Positions 1-5,291 of a DNA stretch of 5,291 nt are shown here, in pieces. The position numbers were made by a program, and so were the translations under genes. Location: NCBI GenBank assembly GCA_013213985.1, contig JABSSP010000119.1, positions 1-5,291 of the forward strand, given 5' to 3'. Numbering within the stretch: position 1 is the first letter of the stretch; each line of letters begins with the position of its first letter. Below the pieces are notes generated by a model, which was not told the DNA's origin, did not search any database, and was given only the letters and a program-made list of their open reading frames with translations. This DNA is from Candidatus Babelota bacterium (GTDB lineage Bacteria > Babelota > Babeliae > Babelales > Vermiphilaceae).

Positions 1-2536
1 AAGAATGTTTAATAATTTTTTGTTCACGTAGTTCTTCAATGCCTTTTAAAATTGCTGAACGAACTTCACGTAATTTTTTCCATACGTTATCATCAACCTT
101 AAGTGCATTAACAATTTCTTTTTGTGATGCAAAGTTTTGCAAATGAATCGATTCTTTTTTATCTTTTTGATAGTAGTCAGAAACTTGTTCCGCAGTAAAT
201 GAAAGTATCGGTGCCATAAGTTTTGTGAGTGTGTCTAAAATGTACCACACTGCAGTTTGCGCGGAACGCCGTTTAAATCCATCCGCTTGTTCAACGTACA
301 GACGATCTTTAATAATATCTAAATAAAATGAACTTAATTCTGAAGAAGCATAATCAGCAAACGCATGAAACACTGCAGTAAAATCATAATCGTTGTATGC
401 ATTTTGTACTTCATTGCTAAATAAAGTGAGCTTGTGCAATGCATACTGATCAATCATCGGTAATCGATCAAGTGTAACTGCATCTTTTTCTTTGTCAAAG
501 TCATATAAGTTAGAAAGCAAAAAACGGCATGTGTTGCGAACTTTGCGGAATACTTGCGAAACGTTTTTTAACAATACATCTGAAACAACTGCATCGTCAG
601 TATAATCGATACTTGAAACCCATAAACGCAGACCATCAGTTCCCAGTTTATCAATCATTTCTTGCGGAGAAACAACATTGCCCACTGATTTGGACATTTT
701 ATGTCCTTTTTCATCGACCGTAAAACCATGAGTTAGAAGATTTTTCATTGGTGCAATGTTATTCATGATAACACTGGTCAACAATGACGACTGAAACCAC
801 CCACGATGTTGATCTTTACCTTCTAAATAGATATTCGCAGGAAATGCCAAATTTTTATTGGTGGACAACACTGCATAATGACTTACACCAGAATCAAACC
901 ATACGTCTAAAATATCAGTTTCTTTTACCATGTTCGAACTATTGCACGACGGACAGGTAAATCCGGCACCAACCAGTGTTTCAACTGAAACCGTATCCCA
1001 ATATTCAACGCCCTCTTTTTGTATATTGTCAGCAACTTTGTCGGCCAATTCTTTACTGATGTAGGTATGATCACAATCTTTGCACAACAATGCAGGAATT
1101 GGCACACCCCACACGCGTTGACGAGACAAACACCATTCAAGTCGCCCCCCAATTGAAGCAGCTAAACGGTTGATTGATTTTTCAGGAAACGTTTTTACTT
1201 TTTTAAGAGCGTTAATTGCTTTATCTTTTAAATTATTTTTTGAAAGATCACAAAACCATTGTTTTGTTGCTCTAAAAATTAATCCGTTGTGGCACCGCCA
1301 ACAATGTGGATACGAGTGACGCAAACTTGTTTTATATAATAAATGATCTTTTTCAACAAGTTTTTTAATCACCCAAATTTGGCCGTCTTTTACCGGCATA
1401 CCCTCTAGTTCTTTGGGTGCAATACCAGTTTGGTATTTTCCATCCGGTCCAACAGGTCCAAAAATTTTAAGATTGTTTTTTACTCCAACTTCATAGTCTT
1501 CTGGGCCACAACCTGGCGCACAGTGCACACATGCGGTTCCTTCACCCAGCAAAACATTTTCTGAAAGAATGATCGGCACGGTCAACCCATCAACAAAAGG
1601 ATGATGCGCGTGCGCTTTGGCATCAGTTAATTTGTTTGAAGTAAAGGTGGCAACTATTTTTTTATCAACACCAACTTTTTCACACAATGCATCAGCAAGT
1701 GATTCACCAACAATAATACGTTTGCCATTGATGTCGAGCACAACATATTTAGAATCGGGTTTTAAAAGCACCGCACGGTTAAGTGGCAATGTCCACGGAG
1801 TTGTTGTCCAAATTAATAAACTAACGGCCTGACCTACAAGCTCAGGTAGTGCAGCTTGTACCGCTTGCTCGGTTAAAGGAAAAGTTACATAAATTGAAGG
1901 GTCCTTACGTTCTTTGTATTCAATTTCAGCAATTGCAAGAACAGTTTCGCACGACGCACACCACGGCACGGTTTTATTTTTACGCTCAATGTATTCGTCT
2001 TCAACTAATGTTCCAAATGCACGCATAATTGACGATTCATAGCCAAAGTTCATAGTTAAATAAGGGTTTTCCCAATCCATCAACACACCAAGTTGTTTGA
2101 ACTCGTCTTTTTGGATATCAATCCATTTTTGTGCATAGGCACGACACTCTTTTTTAAATTCGCTACGACTGAGATTTTTGCCCTCTTGTTCTTTGCTCAC
2201 TTTTAATTCAATCGGCAGACCATGACAATCCCACCCCGGCGTAACCGGCACATGCTTATCTTGCATGCGCTGAGCCTTGGTCACCATATCTTTTAAAATT
2301 TTATTATATGCATGACCAATGTGAAGATTACCATTGGCATACGGTGGACCATCGTGTAAAATAAATTTCTCTTTCCCGTCATTGTGATAAAAGGAACTTG
2401 AAAAGAGATCTTCTTTTTCCCAACGTTTTAACATCTCAGGGTCGTTAATTTTTGTATTCGCACGAATAGGAAATTCGGTACGAGGGAGATTAAGAGTATA
2501 TTGGAAACTTACTTTTTTTTCTTTGTCTTGCGCCAT
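1..2536 (-). CDS. ileS: Isoleucyl-tRNA synthetase, C-terminus cut by window edge
   Basis: This class Ia synthetase activates isoleucine with ATP and charges tRNA-Ile in the cytoplasm, with a CP1 editing domain that removes valine. About 845 residues are visible. They include the HIGH signature (residues 72-75, inside DGPPYANGNLHIGH), GWDCHGLPIE, the editing-site TTTPW (244-248), a VHCAPGCGPED editing loop (337-347), WCLSRQRVWGVPIP, DVWFDSG (544-550) and KMSKS (613-617). CKDC (485-488) and CPSC (528-531) form a likely zinc ribbon in the insertion before DVWFDSG, as in some bacterial IleS. Position 343 is Cys where the family usually has His. The ATG at 2536 is preceded by AGGG at 7-base spacing and follows a good promoter. 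The frame is open to the left edge. Bacterial IleS is about 900-940 residues, so the C-terminal zinc-finger end lies outside. Plus-strand open frames inside it are shadows. Identity is secure from the signatures. Confidence 0.97.
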   Translation of the reverse strand, partial: MAQDKEKKVSFQYTLNLPRTEFPIRANTKINDPEMLKRWEKEDLFSSSFYHNDGKEKFILHDGPPYANGNLHIGHAYNKILKDMVTKAQRMQDKHVPVTPGWDCHGLPIELKVSKEQEGKNLSRSEFKKECRAYAQKWIDIQKDEFKQLGVLMDWENPYLTMNFGYESSIMRAFGTLVEDEYIERKNKTVPWCASCETVLAIAEIEYKERKDPSIYVTFPLTEQAVQAALPELVGQAVSLLIWTTTPWTLPLNRAVLLKPDSKYVVLDINGKRIIVGESLADALCEKVGVDKKIVATFTSNKLTDAKAHAHHPFVDGLTVPIILSENVLLGEGTACVHCAPGCGPEDYEVGVKNNLKIFGPVGPDGKYQTGIAPKELEGMPVKDGQIWVIKKLVEKDHLLYKTSLRHSYPHCWRCHNGLIFRATKQWFCDLSKNNLKDKAINALKKVKTFPEKSINRLAASIGGRLEWCLSRQRVWGVPIPALLCKDCDHTYISKELADKVADNIQKEGVEYWDTVSVETLVGAGFTCPSCNSSNMVKETDILDVWFDSGVSHYAVLSTNKNLAFPANIYLEGKDQHRGWFQSSLLTSVIMNNIAPMKNLLTHGFTVDEKGHKMSKSVGNVVSPQEMIDKLGTDGLRLWVSSIDYTDDAVVSDVLLKNVSQVFRKVRNTCRFLLSNLYDFDKEKDAVTLDRLPMIDQYALHKLTLFSNEVQNAYNDYDFTAVFHAFADYASSELSSFYLDIIKDRLYVEQADGFKRRSAQTAVWYILDTLTKLMAPILSFTAEQVSDYYQKDKKESIHLQNFASQKEIVNALKVDDNVWKKLREVRSAILKGIEELREQKIIKHS

Positions 2537-2547
2537 GAAACTGCCCT
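2534..2547 (-). promoter_or_regulatory. ileS ribosome binding site and start
   Basis: The minus strand reads AGGG, seven bases, then ATG. This fixes the ileS start at 2536. The next upstream ATG (2567) is in a different frame, so no longer IleS is possible from it. Confidence 0.55.
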
Positions 2548-2583
2548 GGTAAACGAGTAAAGGTCATACACTAATTTCCTTTA

Positions 2584-2612
2584 AGTGTAGCCTTTTTAGT
2601 TTCCTTTGTCAG
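2584..2612 (-). promoter_or_regulatory. Sigma-70-type promoter of ileS
   Basis: Read on the minus strand, CTGACA (2612-2607) is followed by exactly 17 bases and TACACT (2589-2584). These match TTGACA at 5 of 6 and TATAAT at 4 of 6 positions. Transcription would begin near 2577, giving an untranslated leader of about 40 bases before the ileS ATG at 2536. There is no room for a T-box or other long leader. Assigned by consensus only. Confidence 0.6.
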
Positions 2613-2658
2613 GGAAAATACAGAATCAAAGAAAATCCACGCAATTGCCGCTAACACA

Positions 2659-2673
2659 ATTTCAAATTGAAAT
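2659..2673. repeat. 15-base perfect palindrome
   Basis: ATTTCAA, one A, then TTGAAAT form a perfect inverted repeat. It sits 46 bases upstream of the -35 box of ileS and inside the start-less open frame. It could be an operator or a chance palindrome in AT-rich DNA. It is too short and too GC-poor to be a terminator. Confidence 0.3.
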
Positions 2674-2719
2674 GGTTGGCTAAATTTGACTCCACTTTTA
2701 AGGGTAATTTATATTAAAC

Positions 2720-2739
2720 AGAATACTATATTATCAGAC
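2720..2739 (-). promoter_or_regulatory. Recurrent GTCTGATAA motif, copy 1
   Basis: The minus strand reads GTCTGATAATATAG followed by TATTCT in the -10 position. Copies at 3339 and 4263 share GTCTGATAA and carry a similar hexamer at the same 14-base offset. On the plus strand, ATACTATATTATCAGAC differs from copy 2 at only 2 of 17 positions. This copy lies between the end of the STM3941-like gene and ileS, and heads the start-less 45-codon open frame. The heptamer GACTAAA is repeated in tandem at 2737-2750, overlapping the motif edge. Promoter or operator function is inferred. Confidence 0.4.
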
Positions 2740-2769
2740 TAAAGACTAAAATAATGAATGTCCTAAAAC

Positions 2770-3192
2770 TTATTTAATGAATTGTTGCGCGAACTCGATG
2801 ACTTCGTGGTTTGGAATAGTTATACTTGAAATCAAAATTGCAGGATAACCAAATAATTTTGACCAAAAGATTCGCATCTTTCCTGACCACGTCGCCTGTC
2901 TGCTGAGCGGAAAGTTTTTATCAACATCAATTGCTATGCTTTCAAGTAATACATTGTCTCTATATCTGTAGGTATCAATCTTACTAATATAATTCCATTC
3001 AATAAAACCAAACTCCTTAATCCATATGCCTTCAGAATCTAAAATTGCAGCTGGCTCGTCCTCATTGATCATCGATATCCATAATACACTCGTAGAAAAA
3101 ATAATTATAAAAAGAAACAATATAACTTTAATAATAAATAAAATGATTGAAACACAGGGAGATAATTTGACTACAAATGATATCGAATACAC
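2770..3192 (-). CDS. Small membrane protein, STM3941-like (PH-like) domain, N-terminus probably frameshifted
   Basis: The 140 residues visible contain a strongly hydrophobic stretch (about 13-41) followed by a soluble domain. That domain has ILDSEGIWI (50-58), GFIEWNYISKI (62-72) and a late GYPAILIS (115-122) before a final amphipathic segment. This order (membrane helices, a 'P-x-x-I-D-S-E-G-I' strand, an 'I-x-W-x-x-I' strand, then a 'G-x-P-x-x-I' strand) resembles STM3941-type proteins of unknown function. Those usually have two N-terminal helices and about 160-180 residues. The only start in this frame after the TAA at 3252 is a GTG at 3192 with no ribosome binding site, and the hydrophobic reading continues upstream of it. 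The real start therefore probably lies further upstream in another frame (see the remnant at 3193-3298). The family assignment is from remembered motif order and is moderate. Confidence 0.55.
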   Translation of the reverse strand: MYSISFVVKLSPCVSIILFIIKVILFLFIIIFSTSVLWISMINEDEPAAILDSEGIWIKEFGFIEWNYISKIDTYRYRDNVLLESIAIDVDKNFPLSRQATWSGKMRIFWSKLFGYPAILISSITIPNHEVIEFAQQFIK

Positions 3193-3298
3193 AATAAAAA
3201 AAAGCAGATAAAAAATATACTGACATACATTAGCACAGAAGAGCCAAGTTTAAGTTTTGCATAGTCAAGAGGACAATAAGCTCTTTTTCTTTATTCAC
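3193..3298 (-). pseudogene. Out-of-frame N-terminal part of the STM3941-like gene
   Basis: Upstream of the 140-residue frame, the minus strand in the next frame reads DYAKLKLGSSVLMYVSIFF, which looks like the basic-then-hydrophobic first helix expected for this family. It contains an ATG at 3230. It joins the downstream frame exactly if one T is added to the T8 run (3203-3196, A8 on the plus strand), giving MYVSIFFICFFFIVYSIS. Still further upstream, a GTG at 3298 begins VNKEKELIVL in the third frame; joining it would need a second one-base change. No good ribosome binding site precedes the GTG or ATG. It could be a decaying gene, a slippage site or a base-calling error. Confidence 0.4.
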
Positions 3299-3319
3299 TT
3301 TTATCACTATCGCTTGAAA

Positions 3320-3339
3320 AATATACTGTGTTATCAGAC
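3320..3339 (-). promoter_or_regulatory. Recurrent GTCTGATAA motif, copy 2, with -10-like TATATT
   Basis: The minus strand reads GTCTGATAACACAG and then TATATT (3325-3320), which matches TATAAT at 5 of 6 positions. No clear -35 is present; the upstream bases are a T run. The element lies 128 bases before the GTG at 3192 and 22 bases before the GTG at 3298, so it is well placed to drive the STM3941-like gene. It also lies just downstream of the terminator that closes the previous minus-strand unit, so a fresh promoter here makes sense. Confidence 0.45.
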
Positions 3340-3357
3340 AAAAAATCTTGAATACAT

Positions 3358-3391
3358 AAAAAACTAGGACCAATACAGGTCCTAGTTTTTT
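3358..3391. terminator. Bidirectional rho-independent terminator
   Basis: AAAAAACTAGGACC (3358-3371), a six-base loop AATACA, and GGTCCTAGTTTTTT (3378-3391) form a perfect 14-bp stem. It has a GC-containing core and a T run leaving on both strands. On the minus strand it begins five bases after the stop of the 54-residue gene (3396), closing the exported-protein unit. No plus-strand gene ends nearby, so termination on the minus strand is the likely main role. Confidence 0.88.
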
Positions 3392-3395
3392 ATTT

Positions 3396-3560
3396 TTAAA
3401 TAAATACTATGGATAAAATGATCATATAAGTAATTATATAGAGCAATTTATAATTAATATTGGTATCTATTGATGAACTATATTGCATATAAAGGGATAT
3501 AAAGAGTGCATTTATAACCATTATTGCAATGACGTATCGTAGTATATCTATGGAAGCCAT
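3396..3560 (-). CDS. 54-residue two-helix membrane protein, translationally coupled to upstream gene
   Basis: The frame encodes MASIDILRYV at its N-terminus and ends IILSIVFI. It shows two hydrophobic segments (about residues 6-24 and 38-54) joined by a short polar loop with SSSIDTNINYK, so a hairpin in the inner membrane is likely. The ATG at 3560 lies 13 bases inside the end of the 180-residue gene in another frame. An in-frame ATG at 3566, five bases after a GGA, is an alternative that adds two residues. The stop is five bases before a strong terminator. Overlap with the previous stop, no internal stop codons in very AT-rich DNA and the adjoining terminator argue that it is real. AT-rich random frames also give Ile, Tyr and Leu, so composition alone is not proof. 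No family recognised. Confidence 0.6.
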   Translation of the reverse strand: MASIDILRYVIAIMVINALFISLYMQYSSSIDTNINYKLLYIITYMIILSIVFI

Positions 3561-4090
3561 ACACATGCATATCCAAGAATAGCTGCTGCTGCAGATGCGC
3601 CTTCAACTGTTGCGATATACCCCGGAGCTGTTGCGGTAGCTGCAGTCATACCGACAGGACCAGTTGTTACTATTGCGCCAGTTCCAGCAACCACTGCAGG
3701 GGTATACATAATAGCTCTTACACACCAAGCTGCAACCATGCCAGTAAGTGGTCCACCACCTAAGCCACGAACATTGGACCTAAGAGTAAACTCACCATTA
3801 TCAAGTTTATTGACTGAAATATACCCTTGGGTTAGAAAAGTTTTTAATTTCTCATCATCCATTTTGCGTAATGGTTTGTCAAGCCAATAATTTTCTACTT
3901 TATGCTTTTTATTATTTTGTAGAACATGAAACCCGTCAGTCTCACGAGAAAGTTCTATTGTTCCCAAACGCTCTGGTGCAAAAACTGAAGATTTTTTGAT
4001 TTCTAGCAATCCAGCATTTGATGATGCAACTGCAAGTAAAAGACCTGCACATAAAACAGTTTTAGCTGTATAATTATGTTGTTTAAACAT
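3548..4090 (-). CDS. Exported protein with uncharged Gly/Ala-rich C-terminal domain
   Basis: The 180-residue product begins with a typical signal peptide (MFKQHNYTAK, then a hydrophobic core, probable cleavage after SNA at 26). A polar, charged middle follows (27-107; lysine-rich near 60-84). The motif RGLGGGP (108-114) then introduces a C-terminal domain (115-180) of Ala, Gly, Val, Thr and Ile in which only Arg125 and Glu163 are charged. Two cysteines (123 and 176) bracket this domain and could form a disulfide after export. The tail recalls hydrophobic, glycine-rich secreted proteins of amoeba symbionts and membrane-inserting bacteriocin-like segments, but I cannot name a family. The ATG at 4090 is preceded by a weak ACGGA and a long leader from the promoter at 4244-4272. 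It overlaps the small membrane gene downstream. Real gene likely; function unknown. Confidence 0.8.
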   Translation of the reverse strand: MFKQHNYTAKTVLCAGLLLAVASSNAGLLEIKKSSVFAPERLGTIELSRETDGFHVLQNNKKHKVENYWLDKPLRKMDDEKLKTFLTQGYISVNKLDNGEFTLRSNVRGLGGGPLTGMVAAWCVRAIMYTPAVVAGTGAIVTTGPVGMTAATATAPGYIATVEGASAAAAILGYACVWLP

Positions 4091-4198
4091 TATGTTATTT
4101 CCGTATTTTGAAATTAAGTAAAAGATGGATTATTCAATAGTAATAGCTTACTTCATACAGAGTAGTTTTCCCTGTTTTTTGAATAAGTTTTTTTTACG

Positions 4199-4206
4199 TC
4201 TCCTTT
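4199..4206 (-). other. Orphan strong Shine-Dalgarno-like sequence in the leader
   Basis: The minus strand reads AAAGGAGA, followed by CGT and a run of eight A. This is the strongest ribosome-binding sequence in the region, but no ATG, GTG or TTG lies at usable spacing. It falls in the roughly 147-base leader of the 180-residue gene. It could be the remains of a lost reading frame or chance. Confidence 0.25.
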
Positions 4207-4243
4207 CGCTTACAAATCAAAGATTACTTTTTACATTGAGGCG

Positions 4244-4272
4244 ATATTAACATATTATCAGACATTCGTCAA
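4244..4272 (-). promoter_or_regulatory. Promoter of the exported-protein unit, with GTCTGATAA motif copy 3 in its spacer
   Basis: On the minus strand TTGACG (4272-4267, 5 of 6 to consensus), 17 bases, and TAATAT (4249-4244) preceded by TGT form an extended -10 promoter. The spacer holds GTCTGATAAT (4263-4254), the element shared with copies at 2739 and 3339. An operator in this position would block polymerase; a -10-associated activator site is the alternative. Transcription would start near 4237, leaving a leader of about 147 bases. Confidence 0.55.
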
Positions 4273-4304
4273 ACTAAAAAATGAAAAGTTTTCAAAAAAC
4301 TTTT

Positions 4305-4334
4305 TTGCGGTTAATGGTAAAATAGTGGTACTAT
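4305..4334 (+). promoter_or_regulatory. Promoter of thyX
   Basis: TTGCGG (4305-4310), 18 bases, and TACTAT (4329-4334) preceded by TGG form an extended -10 promoter reading toward thyX. Its -35 is about 32 bases from the -35 of the divergent exported-protein promoter, so both units share a compact control region. The expected start near 4341 gives a 36-base leader. Confidence 0.5.
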
Positions 4335-4376
4335 GTTAATCATAAAAAACGTTCTCTACATAATGCAGGAACTCAC

Positions 4377-5126
4377 ATGAAAACAACTAATTTAGAAAAA
4401 AGCATTGAACCATTAAAAGACGGTATTGGCTCGGTTGAACTTGTGCGCGTTTCAGGCAGTGATGTTGACGTTGTTAATGCTGCGCGTGTTTCGTACGGCA
4501 AATTTGTCACTGAAGTTTCAGAACGTGATGGAAAATTAATTCGGTATTTAATTAAACATAAACACACGAGCCCATTTGAGCATAATCAATTTTCATTCCG
4601 CATAAAATGCCCAATGTTTGTTGCGCGTCAGTGGATGCGGCACCGTATGAATTCGTATAACGAAATTAGCTATCGCTATGTTAAAGCGCCTCTTGAATTT
4701 TATGTGCCACCACAATGGCGCGGACAAGATCCAAAAAACCGGCAAGCGTCGCTTGGTTCATTTGAAGATACACAATTAATTGAAACGTATAAAAAATCTA
4801 TTGAGGTATGCGTGCAAACATATGAAGAATTGCTTGCTAGCGGCGTGTGCCGAGAACTCGTACGTGGTGTGTTACCACTATGCACCTACACACAATTTAT
4901 TTTTACCTGTAACTTGCAGTCACTCATGCACTTTATGCGATTACGTTTACATGAAGGAGCACAATATGAAATTCAAATGTATGCACGCGCATTGTTAAAA
5001 CTCGCGTTGCCGCACTTTCCTGTTTCACTCGGTGAATGGAAAAAAATTCATATGCCTGAGTTAGAATTTGAATTAATACCAGAAGCTGGAGGAATTCCAA
5101 CATTGGAGCAAACACTGAATTTATAA
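4377..5126 (+). CDS. thyX: Flavin-dependent thymidylate synthase ThyX
   Basis: ThyX makes dTMP from dUMP using methylenetetrahydrofolate as carbon donor and FAD/NADPH as reductant, in the cytoplasm as a homotetramer; it replaces ThyA in many bacteria. The ThyX signature RHR-x7-S is present as RHRMNSYNEIS (88-98), preceded by the family block HTSPFEHNQFSF (63-74) and PMFVARQW (79-86). The C-terminal substrate-binding block is present as RGVLPLCTYTQFIF and LRLHEGAQYEIQMYA, with the usual dUMP-contacting Arg region before the AQ-x-E-I. At 249 residues it is full length for the family. The ATG at 4377 follows AGGA (4367-4370) at six-base spacing. A second exported-protein gene begins 22 bases after its stop with no terminator between, suggesting co-transcription. 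Open frames on the opposite strand within it are shadows. Confidence 0.97.
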   Translation: MKTTNLEKSIEPLKDGIGSVELVRVSGSDVDVVNAARVSYGKFVTEVSERDGKLIRYLIKHKHTSPFEHNQFSFRIKCPMFVARQWMRHRMNSYNEISYRYVKAPLEFYVPPQWRGQDPKNRQASLGSFEDTQLIETYKKSIEVCVQTYEELLASGVCRELVRGVLPLCTYTQFIFTCNLQSLMHFMRLRLHEGAQYEIQMYARALLKLALPHFPVSLGEWKKIHMPELEFELIPEAGGIPTLEQTLNL

Positions 5127-5148
5127 TTAATTAACGTAGGAGAATGTA

Positions 5149-5291
5149 ATGAAGCTGTGCAAAAAATTACTCGTTTTTTTAGTGGTTATTTCTTTTTTGT
5201 CTATCAGTAAGCTGAGTGCAATGTCATCAAGTAGTTCGTCAGGAAATTGTCGACGTCCAACAGAAGAAATAGAATTGGCATCGGTCAAACC
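5149..5291 (+). CDS. Signal-peptide protein, 5' end only
   Basis: AGGAGA (5138-5143) sits five bases before an ATG that opens 47 codons to the right edge. The product starts MKLCKKLLVFLVVISFL, a short basic region plus hydrophobic core, with a likely signal-peptidase I site after KLSA (residue 24). The predicted mature part starts with six serines, then GNCRRPTEEIELASVK. Cys4 lies before the hydrophobic core, so it is not a lipobox cysteine. The gene is 22 bases after thyX and probably shares its transcript. Too little is visible to name a family or function. Confidence 0.85.
   Translation, partial: MKLCKKLLVFLVVISFLSISKLSAMSSSSSSGNCRRPTEEIELASVK

Larger units (their letters stand above)
2574..2708 (-). 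pseudogene. Start-less 45-codon open frame, possible gene or mobile-element remnant
   Basis: Between a TAA (2711-2709) and a TAG (2573-2571) the minus strand stays open for 45 codons. It encodes a protein-like string beginning ITLKSGVKFSQPFQFE and ending TKKATLKGN. There is no ATG; the first possible start is an internal GTG that would leave 28 residues. The ileS promoter lies inside its 3' half. The balanced composition, less A/T-driven than the surrounding spacer, suggests an eroded coding piece. The phrase GTGGAGTCAAATTT loosely recalls ends of some insertion sequences, but no inverted repeat pair or target duplication is visible. It could equally be a chance open frame. Confidence 0.25.

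Noticed and set aside
529..1832. Plus-strand frames at 529-723 and 1617-1832, and a minus-strand frame at 925-1152
   Set aside because: All lie within ileS in other frames; their products show no domain and no ribosome binding site, while the ileS frame carries every expected motif.
2490..2567. 25-codon upstream ORF with AAAGGA before it, overlapping the ileS start
   Set aside because: The AAAGGA (2582-2577) lies immediately after the -10 box, so it would fall at or before the transcription start. The peptide is basic, has no Ile-rich attenuator logic, and overlaps ileS out of frame.
3026..3211. 61-codon plus-strand frame
   Set aside because: It is antisense to the STM3941-like gene, lysine/isoleucine-rich from A/T bias, and lacks a ribosome binding site or promoter.
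4284..4304. Hairpin AAAAGTTTT-CAA-AAAACTTTT followed by T residues, as a terminator
   Set aside because: The stem has a single G-C pair, no gene ends there on either strand, and it sits between two divergent promoters. It is most likely chance symmetry in A/T tracts.
4373..5115. Frames opposite or within thyX (4373-4567, 4700-4885, 4933-5115 minus; 4780-4998 plus)
   Set aside because: These are shadows of thyX, whose own frame holds the complete ThyX signature.
1..5291. tRNA, rRNA or CRISPR array
   Set aside because: No cloverleaf with CCA or T-arm consensus, no rRNA-like stretch and no regularly spaced repeats were seen on reading both strands.

Overview
The window is an AT-rich bacterial segment. 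The codons and intergenic DNA favour A and T, and ribosome binding sites are of the ordinary AGGA/GGAG type. It carries a bacterial-type isoleucyl-tRNA synthetase, the flavin-dependent thymidylate synthase ThyX, and at least two small exported proteins with no recognisable function. This mix would suit a host-associated, AT-rich Gram-negative such as Candidatus Dependentiae (TM6) or another protist symbiont. That placement is an inference from gene style only; no marker in the window proves it.

Layout. Positions 1-2536 (minus strand) hold ileS, which runs off the left edge and lacks only its C-terminal end. Positions 2537-2769 hold a good ileS promoter (CTGACA-17-TACACT), a start-less 45-codon open frame that may be a gene or mobile-element remnant, and one copy of a motif that recurs in this window. 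Positions 2770-3298 (minus) hold a small membrane protein resembling the STM3941-type family. Its N-terminal end appears to be split across reading frames at an eight-base A/T homopolymer. Positions 3358-3560 hold a bidirectional 14-bp terminator hairpin and, just before it on the minus strand, a 54-codon two-helix membrane protein too short for ordinary ORF calling. Its start overlaps the end of a 180-residue exported protein (3548-4090, minus). Positions 4091-4376 are a divergent promoter region. Positions 4377-5126 (plus) hold thyX, followed after 22 bases by the first 47 codons of another signal-peptide protein that leaves the right edge.

How the parts fit. ileS and thyX are housekeeping genes, for tRNA charging and dTMP synthesis. 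The minus-strand block between them looks accessory. It has a secreted protein whose C-terminal 70 residues are almost uncharged and rich in Gly, Ala, Val and Thr, and a translationally coupled two-helix membrane protein, followed at once by a strong terminator. This resembles the layout of a membrane-active secreted peptide with a small membrane partner, but no function is shown.

Three copies of GTCTGATAA (minus-strand reading) occur in the non-coding DNA of this block. Each has a TA-rich -10-like hexamer at the same distance. One copy lies upstream of the exported-protein pair, one upstream of the STM3941-like gene, and one upstream of the open frame beside ileS. They may be a shared promoter or operator element and are the most testable new signal here.
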